A stretch of 64,000 nt of DNA, from the NCBI GenBank assembly GCA_964568855.1, contig CAZMSD010000002.1:62001-126000 (forward strand), given 5' to 3'. Made by a program: the position numbers and the translations under genes. Shown here piece after piece: positions 49,126 through 58,400 of this stretch; position 1 is the first letter of the stretch, and each line of letters opens with the position of its first letter. The DNA is from CAZMSD01 sp964568855 (lineage in GTDB: Bacteria; CAIWAD01). The notes under the pieces are model-generated. The model was not told the DNA's origin. It saw only the letters and a program-made list of their open reading frames with translations, and did not search any database.

Positions 49126-50523
49126 ATGAAACTCGACACGATCATCGAAGGGGGGACCGTGGTCACCCCGTCCGGCTCCTTCACGGGCGACGTGGGGATC
49201 CGGGGCGAAAAGATCGCCGCCCTGGGCGCCGGGCTGGCCGAGTCCACCGAGGGCGCGAAGATCATCGACGCCGCGGGGCATTTCGTACTGCCTGGAGCGC
49301 TGGACGTGCACGTCCACCTGGAGCTGCCCTTCTGCGGAACGGTCTCCTCCGACGACTACCGCTCGGGCACCCGCGCGGGGGCCCGCGGCGGCGTCACGAC
49401 CCTGATCGACTTCGCGATTCCCTACGGGGACGAGAGCCTGGGCGACGCGGTGGACAACTGGCGCGGGAAGGCCGAGGGCAAGGCCCTGATCGACTACGCC
49501 TTCCACGTCTGTATCACGAACTGGGAGAGCCAGCAGGGCCAGCTCAAGGAGCTGATCGACCAGGGCATTCCCACCTTCAAGGAATTCATGATCTACGAGT
49601 CGGAGGGCTGGCAGTCCGACGACCGCGCCATGTACTGCACGCTCGAGAAGATGAAGGAATACGGCGGCATGCTGATGGTCCACGCCGAATCCTCCCGCGT
49701 GCTGGACGAGCTGATCGCCAGGCATCACACGCCCGAGCTGATGAAGGAGTACGGCGCCCGGCTGCACGCCATGACCCGGCCCAACTTCATCGAGGCCGAG
49801 GCCGTCCAGCGGGCGATCCAGTGGTGCGAGGTCACGGGCGGACGGCTGTACATCGTGCACATGTCCACCGGCGAAGGGGCGGCCATGGTGCGACACGCCC
49901 AGAAGCGCGGCGTGTCCGTGCTGGCGGAGACCTGTCCCGCCTACCTGGTGCTCGACGATTCCGTCTTCGATAAGAAGGACGGCCACCTTTTCGCCAGTTG
50001 TCCCCAGGTCAAGACGGCCAGGGACAACGAGCGCCTCTGGCAGGGACTCCGCGACGGGGAGGTCTCTGTGGTGGCCACCGACACCTGCACCTTCACCCGG
50101 GAGCAGAAGGCCATGTGGGGGGGCGACTGGACGAAGATCCCCATGGGCCTGCCGGGGCTCGAGACCCTGCTGCCGGTGATCTACACCTGCGGCGTGATGC
50201 GCCAGCGCCTGTCCCTGGAAGAGATGTGCACCAAGCTCAGCACAAACCCGGCCAGGATCATGGGCCTCTATCCCCGGAAGGGCGTGATACAGGTGGGCAG
50301 CGACGCGGACCTGGCCCTGATCCATCCCGAGCGGCGCTTCAAGGTCGACCCGGCCAGGATGGAGACCAACGCCGACTGGTCCCCCTTCGAGGGCTGGGAG
50401 CTGGCCGGCTTCGCCCGGACCACGCTCTCGCGCGGCGAGGTGATCGTGGACGACTATGTGGTGGTCGGCGAGGAGGGCCGCGGGCAGTGGCTGCCCCGCG
50501 CGCTGGAACCCTTCATGCCCTGA
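49126..50523 (+). CDS. Dihydropyrimidinase (D-hydantoinase family)
   Basis: 465 residues, a cyclic amidohydrolase. Metal ligands are visible: the HxH pair in DVHVHLE, the carbamylated Lys in TFKEFMIY, His in MVHAESS and IVHMSTG, and Asp in VATDTCTF. It opens 5,6-dihydrouracil or dihydrothymine to N-carbamoyl-beta-amino acid, step two of the pathway. In hydantoinases the Asp motif is usually followed by HC; here it is TC, a mild deviation near the active site. It follows the aminotransferase by 67 bases; ATG 49126 has GGCGGGAG upstream. Confidence 0.92.
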   Translation: MKLDTIIEGGTVVTPSGSFTGDVGIRGEKIAALGAGLAESTEGAKIIDAAGHFVLPGALDVHVHLELPFCGTVSSDDYRSGTRAGARGGVTTLIDFAIPYGDESLGDAVDNWRGKAEGKALIDYAFHVCITNWESQQGQLKELIDQGIPTFKEFMIYESEGWQSDDRAMYCTLEKMKEYGGMLMVHAESSRVLDELIARHHTPELMKEYGARLHAMTRPNFIEAEAVQRAIQWCEVTGGRLYIVHMSTGEGAAMVRHAQKRGVSVLAETCPAYLVLDDSVFDKKDGHLFASCPQVKTARDNERLWQGLRDGEVSVVATDTCTFTREQKAMWGGDWTKIPMGLPGLETLLPVIYTCGVMRQRLSLEEMCTKLSTNPARIMGLYPRKGVIQVGSDADLALIHPERRFKVDPARMETNADWSPFEGWELAGFARTTLSRGEVIVDDYVVVGEEGRGQWLPRALEPFMP

Positions 50524-50549
50524 AAACATCAGCAGCAGCGAGGACACTC

Positions 50550-52019
50550 ATGAAACAGGACACGCAGGGGACAATGGTTCCCAACTTCATCGGCGGGCGG
50601 GAGATCGAACTGGCCTCCGCGCGCTGCCTGCCGGTCGTCGCCCCGGGCACCGGGGAGCGCATCGCCCGGGTGCCGCTATGCGGCGCTTCGCAGCTCGACG
50701 AGGTCGTCGAGAAGGCCCGGGAGGGCGGGAAGGCCTGGGCCGCGACTCCGCTCAAGGAGCGGGTGCAGGTGCTCTTCCGCGTGAAGTCCCTGATCGAGGC
50801 GGAGAGCGAGCGCCTGGTGGAGCTGATCACCCTCGAGAACGGCAAGACCCTCGAGGAGTCGCGGGGCAGCGTGGCGCGGGCCGTGGAGTGCCTGGAGTAC
50901 GCCTCCAGCTTGCCCCAGATCGCTCCCGGCCGCGTGCTCGAGGTCAGCCCGGGCGTGGAGTGCCGCGAAGTGCGCCATCCGCTGGGTTTCGTGGCCGGCA
51001 TCACCCCCTTCAACTTCCCCTTCATGGTGCCGCTGTGGATGATACCGCTGGCCATCGGGCTGGGCAACGCCTTCATCCTGAAGCCCTCCGAGCAGACGCC
51101 GTTGAGCTCGCTGGAGATCGCCCGCCTGCTCAAGCGCGCGGGACTGCCCGACGGCGCCTTCTCCGTGATCCACGGGGACCGCGAGATCGTGGAGGCCCTC
51201 TGCAGCCATCCCGAGATCCGCGCAATCGCCTTCGTGGGCTCCACCCGGGCGGCCAGGGCCGTCTACCAGCTCGGCACGCGGCACGACAAGCGCGTGCGCG
51301 CCCTGGGCGGGGCCAAGAACCACCTGGTGGCGGTCCCCGACGCGGATCCCGAAATGACCGCCGCCAACGTGACGGCCTCGGTGACCGGCTGCGCGGGCCA
51401 ACGCTGCATGGCCGCCAGCGTCCTATTAGCGGTGGGCGAGACGGAACACATCCTCGATTTGATCCACGAGAAGATGTCGCGGGTGATCGCCGGCCGGGAT
51501 ATCGGCGCCATCATCAGCAATGAGGCCTACGAACGTATCACGGGCTACGTTGAGCGGGCACGGGTCGAGGGCCTGCTCAGGCTGGACGGGCGCGGCCTGG
51601 TGGCGGAGGACGCTCCCTCCGGCGGACGCTACCTGGGACCCTGCATTTTCGACAAGGTGCCGCCCGGCCACGAGACGGCGGTGGACGAGATCTTCGGTCC
51701 CACGCTGACCGTGATCCGCTGCAGGACCCTCGATGAGGCCATCGAGATCGAGAACTCCGGGGCCTACGGCAACGCGGCGGCGATCTATACCTCCTCGGGC
51801 GGCGTGGCGCAGCTCTTCGCCGACCGCGCCGACGCGGGCATGATCGGCGTCAACATCGGCGTCCCCGTGCCGCGCGAGCCCTTCGCCTTCGGGGGCTGGA
51901 AGGACAGCCGCTTCGGCGGCGGCGACATCACCGGGGCGAGCGCCGTCGACTTCTGGTCCCGGCCCAAGAAGGTCACCACCAAGTGGACCAGCGAGCACAG
52001 CACCAACTGGATGAGCTGA
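50550..52019 (+). CDS. mmsA: Methylmalonate/malonate-semialdehyde dehydrogenase (CoA-acylating)
   Basis: 489 residues of the aldehyde dehydrogenase superfamily. The NAD-binding segment GITPFNFPFMVPLWM, the catalytic Cys in TGCAGQRCMA and the C-terminal end with PREPFAFGGWKDSRF are the MmsA pattern, including Asn in GGAKNHL. It oxidises malonate semialdehyde to acetyl-CoA, or methylmalonate semialdehyde to propionyl-CoA, so it finishes both the uracil and the thymine branches. It lies 26 bases after dihydropyrimidinase in the same operon. Confidence 0.9.
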   Translation: MKQDTQGTMVPNFIGGREIELASARCLPVVAPGTGERIARVPLCGASQLDEVVEKAREGGKAWAATPLKERVQVLFRVKSLIEAESERLVELITLENGKTLEESRGSVARAVECLEYASSLPQIAPGRVLEVSPGVECREVRHPLGFVAGITPFNFPFMVPLWMIPLAIGLGNAFILKPSEQTPLSSLEIARLLKRAGLPDGAFSVIHGDREIVEALCSHPEIRAIAFVGSTRAARAVYQLGTRHDKRVRALGGAKNHLVAVPDADPEMTAANVTASVTGCAGQRCMAASVLLAVGETEHILDLIHEKMSRVIAGRDIGAIISNEAYERITGYVERARVEGLLRLDGRGLVAEDAPSGGRYLGPCIFDKVPPGHETAVDEIFGPTLTVIRCRTLDEAIEIENSGAYGNAAAIYTSSGGVAQLFADRADAGMIGVNIGVPVPREPFAFGGWKDSRFGGGDITGASAVDFWSRPKKVTTKWTSEHSTNWMS

Positions 52020-52049
52020 TCCCCGTGATACCGAAAGACAACGCGCGCA

Positions 52050-53411
52050 ATGATTGAGAAGACACGCTTATCGGAAGAGCAGCTCGCCCGGAATTTCGCG
52101 GACCTGCATCCTCCCCTCGACCGCGATGAAGCGGCGATCGAGGCCTCGCGCTGCCTGTTCTGCTACGACGCGCCCTGCAGCCGCTCCTGCCCGGCGGAGA
52201 TCGACGTGCCGCGCTTCATTCGGCAGATCCTGCACGACGACCCGGCGGGCGCGGCGGGGACGATCCTGGGCGCCAATCCCTTCGGCGGGTCCTGCGCCCG
52301 GGCCTGTCCCACGGAGGTGCTCTGCGAGGGCGCCTGCGTGCACCGCAGCCTGCTGGAGGAACCGGTGAAGATCGCCCGCCTGCAGCGCTACGCCACGGAC
52401 TTCGCCGAGGCCCGGGGCCTGCGCTTCTTCGAGGCCGCGCGTGATACGGGCGCCAAGGTCGCCGTCGTCGGAGCGGGACCCGCCGGCCTGACCTGCGCCG
52501 TAGAGCTCAGGAAGCTGGGTCACGCGGTGAGCGTCTTCGAGGCGCGCTCGCTGCCCGGGGGCCTGGTGACGCTGGGACTGTCGGCCTACAAGGTCAGCAC
52601 CGAGTACGCCCTGGGCGAACTCGCGGCAATCCGCGAGTCGGGCATCGAACTCAGGCTCGAAACGGAAGTGGACGCCCGGCGGCTGAAGAAGCTGCGCGAG
52701 AGCCACGACGCCGTCTTCCTGGGCGTCGGACTGGGAGCAACGGCCGCCCTGGGCGTTCCCGGAGAGGAGGCGGAGGGCGTCTGCGAGGCGCTTGATTTCA
52801 TCTTCCGGAGCCACACCGGTCCGCTGAGCGAGTGCCCGGTCGGCCGCGAAGTGGTGGTCATCGGGGGAGGCAACACGGCCGTGGACGTGGCCACGCAGGC
52901 GGTCCGGCTGGGGGCCGAGCGCGTCACGCTGGCCTACCGGCGGACCGCCGCGGAAATGCCGGCCTTCGCCTACGAGTACGAACTGGCCAAGGCCGATGGA
53001 ATTTCATTCCTCTGGGGAGTGAGTCCGCTGGCCTTCGAAGCGCGGGACGGACGTCTCAGCGGCGTTCGACTCCAGCGCATGCGGCAGTCCCCGGGCGGTC
53101 GCGGGGGCAGGCTCAGCCCGGTCAAGGGCGGCGAATTCGTTCTGCCCTGCGACATGGCGGTGAAGGCCCTGGGCCAGGATCCCCTGTGCGAGTTTCTGGA
53201 AAACCTCGCGGGCCTGGAACTCGACCGGGGCAGGGTCGTGGTTGATCCCGCCACGGGGGCCACCGGCATTCCCGGCCTATACGCCGGCGGGGACTGCATC
53301 AGCGGCGGCGCCGAGATCGTCAACGCCGTCGAGGAAGGCAAGCGAGCCGCCCGCGGCATGGACGAGTACATTAAAACGAAACGCCGTGATACTGGGAAGA
53401 ACGATGAATAA
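52050..53411 (+). CDS. preT: NAD-dependent dihydropyrimidine dehydrogenase subunit PreT
   Basis: 453 residues. An N-terminal GltD-like iron-sulfur region (CLFCYDAPCSRSCP, then GGSCARACPTEVLCEGAC) leads into FAD-binding (VAVVGAGPAGLTCAVEL) and NAD-binding (VVVIGGGNTAVDVATQA) domains. PreT takes electrons from NADH and passes them through its clusters to PreA, which reduces uracil or thymine. It is in mmsA-preT-preA order, and its TAA overlaps the start of preA. In-operon position with all downstream steps supports catabolic use. Confidence 0.92.
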   Translation: MIEKTRLSEEQLARNFADLHPPLDRDEAAIEASRCLFCYDAPCSRSCPAEIDVPRFIRQILHDDPAGAAGTILGANPFGGSCARACPTEVLCEGACVHRSLLEEPVKIARLQRYATDFAEARGLRFFEAARDTGAKVAVVGAGPAGLTCAVELRKLGHAVSVFEARSLPGGLVTLGLSAYKVSTEYALGELAAIRESGIELRLETEVDARRLKKLRESHDAVFLGVGLGATAALGVPGEEAEGVCEALDFIFRSHTGPLSECPVGREVVVIGGGNTAVDVATQAVRLGAERVTLAYRRTAAEMPAFAYEYELAKADGISFLWGVSPLAFEARDGRLSGVRLQRMRQSPGGRGGRLSPVKGGEFVLPCDMAVKALGQDPLCEFLENLAGLELDRGRVVVDPATGATGIPGLYAGGDCISGGAEIVNAVEEGKRAARGMDEYIKTKRRDTGKNDE

Positions 53412-54798
53412 GCCCGGCCTCCGCGCTGATATCTGCGGTATCACATCGCCCAACCCCTTCTGGCTGGCCAGCGCGCCGCCCACCAACTCGGCCTACCAGG
53501 TGATGCGGGCATTCGAGGCCGGCTGGGGCGGCGCCGTCTGGAAGACGCTGAGTCCCGAGCCGATCGTCAACGTGAGCTCGCGCTACGCAGCGGTGGACTA
53601 CGACGGGCGCAAGGTGATGGGCTTCAACAACATCGAGCTGGTCACCGACCGGACCCTGGAGGACAACCTGCGCGAGATCCGCCAGGTCAAGGAGCGCTTC
53701 CCGGAGCACGCCGTGGTGGTCTCGCTGATGGTGGAAAGCGTCCGCGAGTCCTGGCACGAGATGGTCCGCCGCGTGGAGGACACGGGCTGCGACGGCCTGG
53801 AACTCAACTTCGGCTGCCCCCACGGCATGAGCGAGCGCGGCATGGGCTCGGCCGTCGGCCAGGTGCCGGAGTACACCGAACAGGTCACGGCCTGGGTCAA
53901 GGAGGCGGCGCGCACGCCAGTGCTGGTGAAACTTACGCCCAACGTGACCGACATCCGCTACCCCGGCAGGGCGGCCCGCGCGGGTGGCGCGGACGGCATC
54001 GCCCTGATCAACACCGTCAACTCGATCATGGGCCTGGACCTGGACACCCTGGCCCCCCGGCCGCAGGTGGCCGGACGCGGCAGCCACGGCGGCTACTGCG
54101 GGCCCGCCGTCAAGCCCATCGCCCTGCACATGGTGCACCAGATCGCCACGGACCCCGGGATCGGCCTGCCCGTCTCGGGCATCGGCGGCATCCAGGCCTG
54201 GCAGGACGCGGTCGAGTTCATGCTGCTGGGCGCCGGCAGCGTGCAGGTCTGCACCGCCGTGATGCACTACGGCTTCCGCCTGGTGGAGCATTTCGTCAGC
54301 GGGCTGGAGAACTGGATGCGGGAGCACGGCTTCGAGCGACTCGAGGACTTCATCGGCCTCTCCGCGCCGCGCATCGGGGAATGGGCCGACCTGGACCTGG
54401 GCTACAAGGTGGCGGCGGAGATCGACCAGGACAGGTGCATCCACTGCGGCGTGTGCTACATAGCCTGCGAGGACGGGGCCCACCAGTCGGTGAAACGCCG
54501 CGAGTTGAGCGAGGAGGAATTCCTGGCCGGCGCGGAGAACTGGGAAGGCCGGGACAAGGTATTACACAGCGGCGGCGTCCGCGTGATACCTGGCGCCGGC
54601 GGGGGCTACGTCAACGTCTACGAGATCGACCAGGATACCTGCGTGGGCTGCAATCTCTGTTCCCTGGTCTGCCCGGTTAGCGACTGCATCGCAATGGTGG
54701 AACGTCCCTCGGGAATCCCCAGCATGACCTGGCGCGAGTACCAGGACAGGCTGACGGCCGGCAAAGTGGAGGCCATCCGGCCCCCGGATCACGTGTAG
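53404..54798 (+). CDS. preA: NAD-dependent dihydropyrimidine dehydrogenase subunit PreA
   Basis: 464 residues: a dihydroorotate-dehydrogenase-like FMN barrel (SAPPTNSAYQVMRAFEAGWGG, NFGCPHGMSERGMGS, VLVKLTPNVTDI) plus a C-terminal two-cluster ferredoxin domain (CIHCGVCYIAC, CVGCNLCSLVCP). It reduces uracil and thymine to the 5,6-dihydro forms. In the loop after GMGS I see SAVGQ, with Val where the mammalian enzyme has its general-acid Cys; I cannot tell whether that is usual for bacterial PreA. The ATG overlaps preT by 8 bases, so the two are coupled. It is the last gene of the pyrimidine operon. Confidence 0.92.
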   Translation: MNKPGLRADICGITSPNPFWLASAPPTNSAYQVMRAFEAGWGGAVWKTLSPEPIVNVSSRYAAVDYDGRKVMGFNNIELVTDRTLEDNLREIRQVKERFPEHAVVVSLMVESVRESWHEMVRRVEDTGCDGLELNFGCPHGMSERGMGSAVGQVPEYTEQVTAWVKEAARTPVLVKLTPNVTDIRYPGRAARAGGADGIALINTVNSIMGLDLDTLAPRPQVAGRGSHGGYCGPAVKPIALHMVHQIATDPGIGLPVSGIGGIQAWQDAVEFMLLGAGSVQVCTAVMHYGFRLVEHFVSGLENWMREHGFERLEDFIGLSAPRIGEWADLDLGYKVAAEIDQDRCIHCGVCYIACEDGAHQSVKRRELSEEEFLAGAENWEGRDKVLHSGGVRVIPGAGGGYVNVYEIDQDTCVGCNLCSLVCPVSDCIAMVERPSGIPSMTWREYQDRLTAGKVEAIRPPDHV

Positions 54799-55046
54799 CG
54801 GAAGACCTCTAGCCCAGCGCTTCCAGCTGATCGCCTCAAACCGACCGCGCAGGCCGCTTGTTCCCCTCCGCCTGTTCGGTTGCGTCCGGCAAGTCGTGTC
54901 ACCCCCCAAGTACGACCGATCGCTTCCGGAGTACCTGCGTTTCCCGTGGCACGGTGATTGCAGCTCCTTCCGGCGAGGGCCGAATTACCTCCGTCCCAGG
55001 CGGTTTCCCAGCTCCTTGGAATCGTTTTCTTAACGGGAGGTCAAGA

Positions 55047-55703
55047 ATGGAGTACTCGAAACGTCCGGAAGCCGATTTACGGCTGAAGTATCCTCTGTAC
55101 TGCGAAACGGGTCTCGTTCTTGTTCTGCTTGCGTTTATCGTATTGTTCGTGGTGTCGAAAGAACACCGGCCGCGGATTTCAATCCGCCCACAGGTAGTTC
55201 CCGACTTCACAGTTCAGATTATCCCCATAACACGCCAGACGAAAGCTCGGCCACGTCCGCCGCGCCCCGTATTCGTGCCGCAGGAAGGAAGCGCCGATCC
55301 CGTCGACGATGAGCTGCTGCTGGCGATGGAGCAGGACGACTGGACGGTCCCCCTGGCCCCGCCACCGCCGCTGGCGGACATGACGGATGAGATCGTCCCC
55401 TTCTATGCGGTCGAGCGGAAGCCCGAAATGCAGGGCGGAGTTACGGCATTGTACAGCCGGATCGAGTATCCGGAGCTGGCCCTGCACGTCGGCGCGGCAG
55501 GTGTGACACGCATCGAGTTCGTGGTGGATCTGGAGGGTCTGCCGGGGGAGTTCACCGTGCTCGAAGAGGATCCGGTGGGCCTGGGCTTCGCCGAGGCGGC
55601 GATCGCGGCGCTGCGGAAAATGACATTCAAACCCGGCCTCCAGCGGGACCGATCCGTAGCCGTCAGGATGTCGCAGGTGGTTCGCTTCGAGCTGGGGCGC
55701 TGA
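55047..55703 (+). CDS. TonB-family energy-transducer-like protein
   Basis: 218 residues. One N-terminal membrane anchor (TGLVLVLLAFIVLFVV), a proline-rich periplasmic segment (ARPRPPRPVFVP) and a C-terminal TonB domain (about 120-218: IEYPELALHVGAAGVTRIEF, FKPGLQRDRSVAVRM). TonB proteins couple the inner-membrane proton gradient to outer-membrane receptors. No exbB, exbD or receptor is in the window, so it is an orphan TonB or works in another role such as protein secretion. GGGAGG lies upstream of ATG 55047. It follows preA by 248 bases containing no gene and is probably separate from that operon. Confidence 0.8.
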   Translation: MEYSKRPEADLRLKYPLYCETGLVLVLLAFIVLFVVSKEHRPRISIRPQVVPDFTVQIIPITRQTKARPRPPRPVFVPQEGSADPVDDELLLAMEQDDWTVPLAPPPPLADMTDEIVPFYAVERKPEMQGGVTALYSRIEYPELALHVGAAGVTRIEFVVDLEGLPGEFTVLEEDPVGLGFAEAAIAALRKMTFKPGLQRDRSVAVRMSQVVRFELGR

Positions 55704-55802
55704 ACCTGCAGGAAGCCTGCCCGGGGCGAATATCCTGCACCTGCCCTGGCCGAGATTCGCTTGGTGTGATGAGCCCTGAGCCGGGCACCCGGGGAGGTGC
55801 AG

Positions 55803-55955
55803 TTAAAAGATCGTGTAGATGAAGGGGGCAAGGGCCGATCCCTGCGAAATAACGATCAGCAGGCTGAGCACCAGCAGGAAGAGTACCACGGGCGTCAACC
55901 ACCACTTCTTGCGGACCTTCAGAAAATCCCAGATGAGCGATAACTTGGATATCAA
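55803..55955 (-). CDS. SxtK/DUF5989-family small membrane protein
   Basis: 50 residues starting at TTG 55955, with a strong GGAGG seven bases upstream. The sequence (LWxxKK type: IWDFLKVRKKWWLTPVV, one membrane helix, then SQGSALAPFIYTIF) matches the DUF5989 family, the small protein called SxtK in saxitoxin gene clusters. The function is unknown. It is the last gene of a four-gene cassette with SxtJ, carbamoyltransferase and SGNH hydrolase and lies 23 bases after sxtJ. Confidence 0.78.
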   Translation of the reverse strand: MISKLSLIWDFLKVRKKWWLTPVVLFLLVLSLLIVISQGSALAPFIYTIF

Positions 55956-55978
55956 GGCGAGTCCTCCGCGAATACTTC

Positions 55979-56377
55979 TCAATAGGGCTTGCCGGGACGA
56001 CTGACGGGACCCTCGGGATCCACTTTCACCCAGTAACTCTCGATCTGCGGATTGAATTTCAGAGCCAGCAGGTCGGCCCTGAAAAGCCGCATGATCACTC
56101 CCAGCGGCGTGATCAATAAAAAGAAAGTGAGCGTAAGCAGCACGAATGTCATGACGGTGCCCAGGTAATGGGCCAGCTTCATCCAGGCCCATTCGACAGG
56201 CGCGAGTATCCGCGGCAGGAGGGCTCCACCAAGGGCGAAGATTCCGGCAATCGCAGCGGTGTAGCGCCAAGCCTCAACTTCTCGCCAGAAAAACAGCCCG
56301 GAAACCAGCGCGAAAGCCACGGCCATAGTGAAGCCGAACTTCCTCAGTTCCCTGTTCGACTTGCTCTGAAGACCCAT
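55979..56377 (-). CDS. SxtJ-family membrane protein
   Basis: 132 residues with three to four hydrophobic helices (FTMAVAFALVSGLFFW, YTAAIAGIFALGGALLP, FVLLTLTFFLLITPLG). The opening LQSKSNRELRKFG and the ending ESYWVKVDPEG resemble SxtJ proteins that accompany NodU/CmcH carbamoyltransferases. The biochemical role is unknown; membrane anchoring of the carbamoyltransferase is an inference. ATG 56377 has GAGGAG upstream. It lies 46 bases after the carbamoyltransferase. Confidence 0.8.
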   Translation of the reverse strand: MGLQSKSNRELRKFGFTMAVAFALVSGLFFWREVEAWRYTAAIAGIFALGGALLPRILAPVEWAWMKLAHYLGTVMTFVLLTLTFFLLITPLGVIMRLFRADLLALKFNPQIESYWVKVDPEGPVSRPGKPY

Positions 56378-56423
56378 GAACGGACACTCCTCTAAGTCGA
56401 TCATCCCCTCGTCGCACTGCAGG

Positions 56424-58256
56424 TCAGTCAAGTTCGTAGATCGACCGCCAGTCCTTGTCGTCCTCCAGGACCGGCTGCTCTTCCTTGAACAGCAGGATAT
56501 CCTCGAGCACCAGGAGATCCATCTCCGTGCGCATGAAGCACAGGTAGGCGTCCTGGGGCGAGCAGACGATCGGCTCGCCGCGAACATTGAACGAGGTGTT
56601 GATGATCACACCGTAACCGGTCCTGTCCTTGAACCGCGAGATCAGCTTGTGATACCTGGGATTGTCCTTGCTGTCGACTGTCTGGACGCGGGCGGAGTAG
56701 TCCACGTGTGTCACAGCGGGGACATCGGAACGCGCTATGTTTAGTTTGTCGATACCGAACAGTTCTTCCTGCTGCTCGGTCATCTTCTTCCTGCGCTGCT
56801 CGCGGACCGGCGCCACCAGAAGCATGTAGGGCGAGGCGACATCCATCTCGAAGAACTCGGCCACGTCTTCCTGCAGGCAGGAGGGTGCGAAGGGCCGGAA
56901 CGATTCGCGGTACTTGATTTTCAGGTTCATCTTGGACTGCATCTGCTGGCTGCGGGCGTCGCCGATGATCGAGCGGCCACCCAGCGCTCGAGGACCGAAT
57001 TCCATTCTACCGGAGAACCAGCCGACTACTTTCTCACCGACCATCGCATCGACTATCCGGTCCAAGGCCTCGTCGGTTTCGAAGCGGTGGTAGGCGTAGC
57101 CTTCCTGCCTGAGCCACTCTTCGATCTCGTCGGTGGTCCAGGAGGGCCCGAGATAGGAGCCTTGCTGACGATCCCGCCCGTCCAGGCCGCTCTCCCGCGT
57201 ATGCCCCAGAACCTGGTGCCAGGCGAAGAGCGCGGCCCCGAGGGCGCCTCCGGCATCCCCGGCGGCGGGTTGTATCCAGACCCTGTCGAAGATGTTCTCC
57301 CGGAGGATCTTCCCGTTCCCCACGCAGTTCAGGGCCACCCCGCCGGCCAAGCAGAGGTCTGCTTCGCCCGTTTCGCGCTTCACATGCCGCGCGATTCTGA
57401 GCATCACCTCCTCGGTCACCGCCTGCACCGAGGCCGCCAGATCCATCTGCTTCTGCGTGATCCGCGATTCCGGTCTCCGGGGAGGGCCTTGGAACAGGTC
57501 ATCGAAGCGCCTGGAGGTCATGGTGAGGCCCTGGCAGTAGTTGAAGTACCGCATATCCAGGCGGAAACTGCCGTCCTCGCGCAGATCCATCAGGTGATCC
57601 AGGATCGTCTTAACGTATTTCGGTTCCCCGTAGGGCGCCAGCCCCATCACCTTGTATTCCCCGGAATTGACCCTGAATCCGGTGTAATACGTGAACGCCG
57701 AATACAGCAGACCCAGGCTGTGTGGGAAGTGCATTTCGAAATTCAAGTCGACCTGGTGATCGCGGCCCACGCCCCAGGATGCCGTCGCCCATTCGCCGAC
57801 CCCGTCGAGTGTCACGATCGCGGCGCGGTCGAAGGGACTGGGAAAGAAGGCGCTGGCGGCATGCGACTGGTGGTGCTCCGGAAACAGGATCTCGCCCTCG
57901 TAGCCCTGAAGTTGTTTCCGGATCATGTCCTCCATCCACAGCTTCTCTTTCAGCCACAATGGCATGGCCATCATGAACGAGGCGATCCCGCGAGGCGCGA
58001 AGGCCAGGTAGGTTTCCAGCAGCCTCTCGAACTTGATCCAGGGCTTGTCGTAGAAAGCCACGTGGTTCAGTCGCTCAACGGTGATGCCCGCCTCGCGCAG
58101 GCAATACTCGATCGCCGCCATCGGAAACCGATGGTCGTGTTTCTTACGTGTGAACCGCTCCAACTGGGCGGCGGCTACCAGCTCCCCGTCCCTGACCAGG
58201 CAAGCTGCCGAATCATGGTAGAAAGCCGATATTCCAAGGATGTATGTTGCAGGCAT
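56424..58256 (-). CDS. NodU/CmcH-family O-carbamoyltransferase
   Basis: 610 residues, the family's usual length. The N-terminal Kae1/TsaD-like metal-binding domain shows YILGISAFYHDSAACLV and HQSHAASAFFPS (metal-binding His), and the C-terminal domain shows FGPRALGGRSIIGDAR and SFRPFAPS. Enzymes of this family make carbamoyl-adenylate from carbamoyl phosphate and ATP and carbamoylate a hydroxyl on a sugar, antibiotic or toxin. The acceptor here is unknown; the flanking membrane proteins and SGNH hydrolase suggest an envelope or exported glycan or lipid. ATG 58256. Confidence 0.92.
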   Translation of the reverse strand: MPATYILGISAFYHDSAACLVRDGELVAAAQLERFTRKKHDHRFPMAAIEYCLREAGITVERLNHVAFYDKPWIKFERLLETYLAFAPRGIASFMMAMPLWLKEKLWMEDMIRKQLQGYEGEILFPEHHQSHAASAFFPSPFDRAAIVTLDGVGEWATASWGVGRDHQVDLNFEMHFPHSLGLLYSAFTYYTGFRVNSGEYKVMGLAPYGEPKYVKTILDHLMDLREDGSFRLDMRYFNYCQGLTMTSRRFDDLFQGPPRRPESRITQKQMDLAASVQAVTEEVMLRIARHVKRETGEADLCLAGGVALNCVGNGKILRENIFDRVWIQPAAGDAGGALGAALFAWHQVLGHTRESGLDGRDRQQGSYLGPSWTTDEIEEWLRQEGYAYHRFETDEALDRIVDAMVGEKVVGWFSGRMEFGPRALGGRSIIGDARSQQMQSKMNLKIKYRESFRPFAPSCLQEDVAEFFEMDVASPYMLLVAPVREQRRKKMTEQQEELFGIDKLNIARSDVPAVTHVDYSARVQTVDSKDNPRYHKLISRFKDRTGYGVIINTSFNVRGEPIVCSPQDAYLCFMRTEMDLLVLEDILLFKEEQPVLEDDKDWRSIYELD

Positions 58257-58400
58257 TATTGTGTCACATCACTTTGGATCATTGAAGACGGAACGATACT
58301 GCATGGAATGCTTGGATCGTTCAACTGTTACACCAGCCATCCTGCTCGGAAAGACCCGGCCCCCCGGATCCAGCTCGATCCACGAAAGCAATGATCGTTG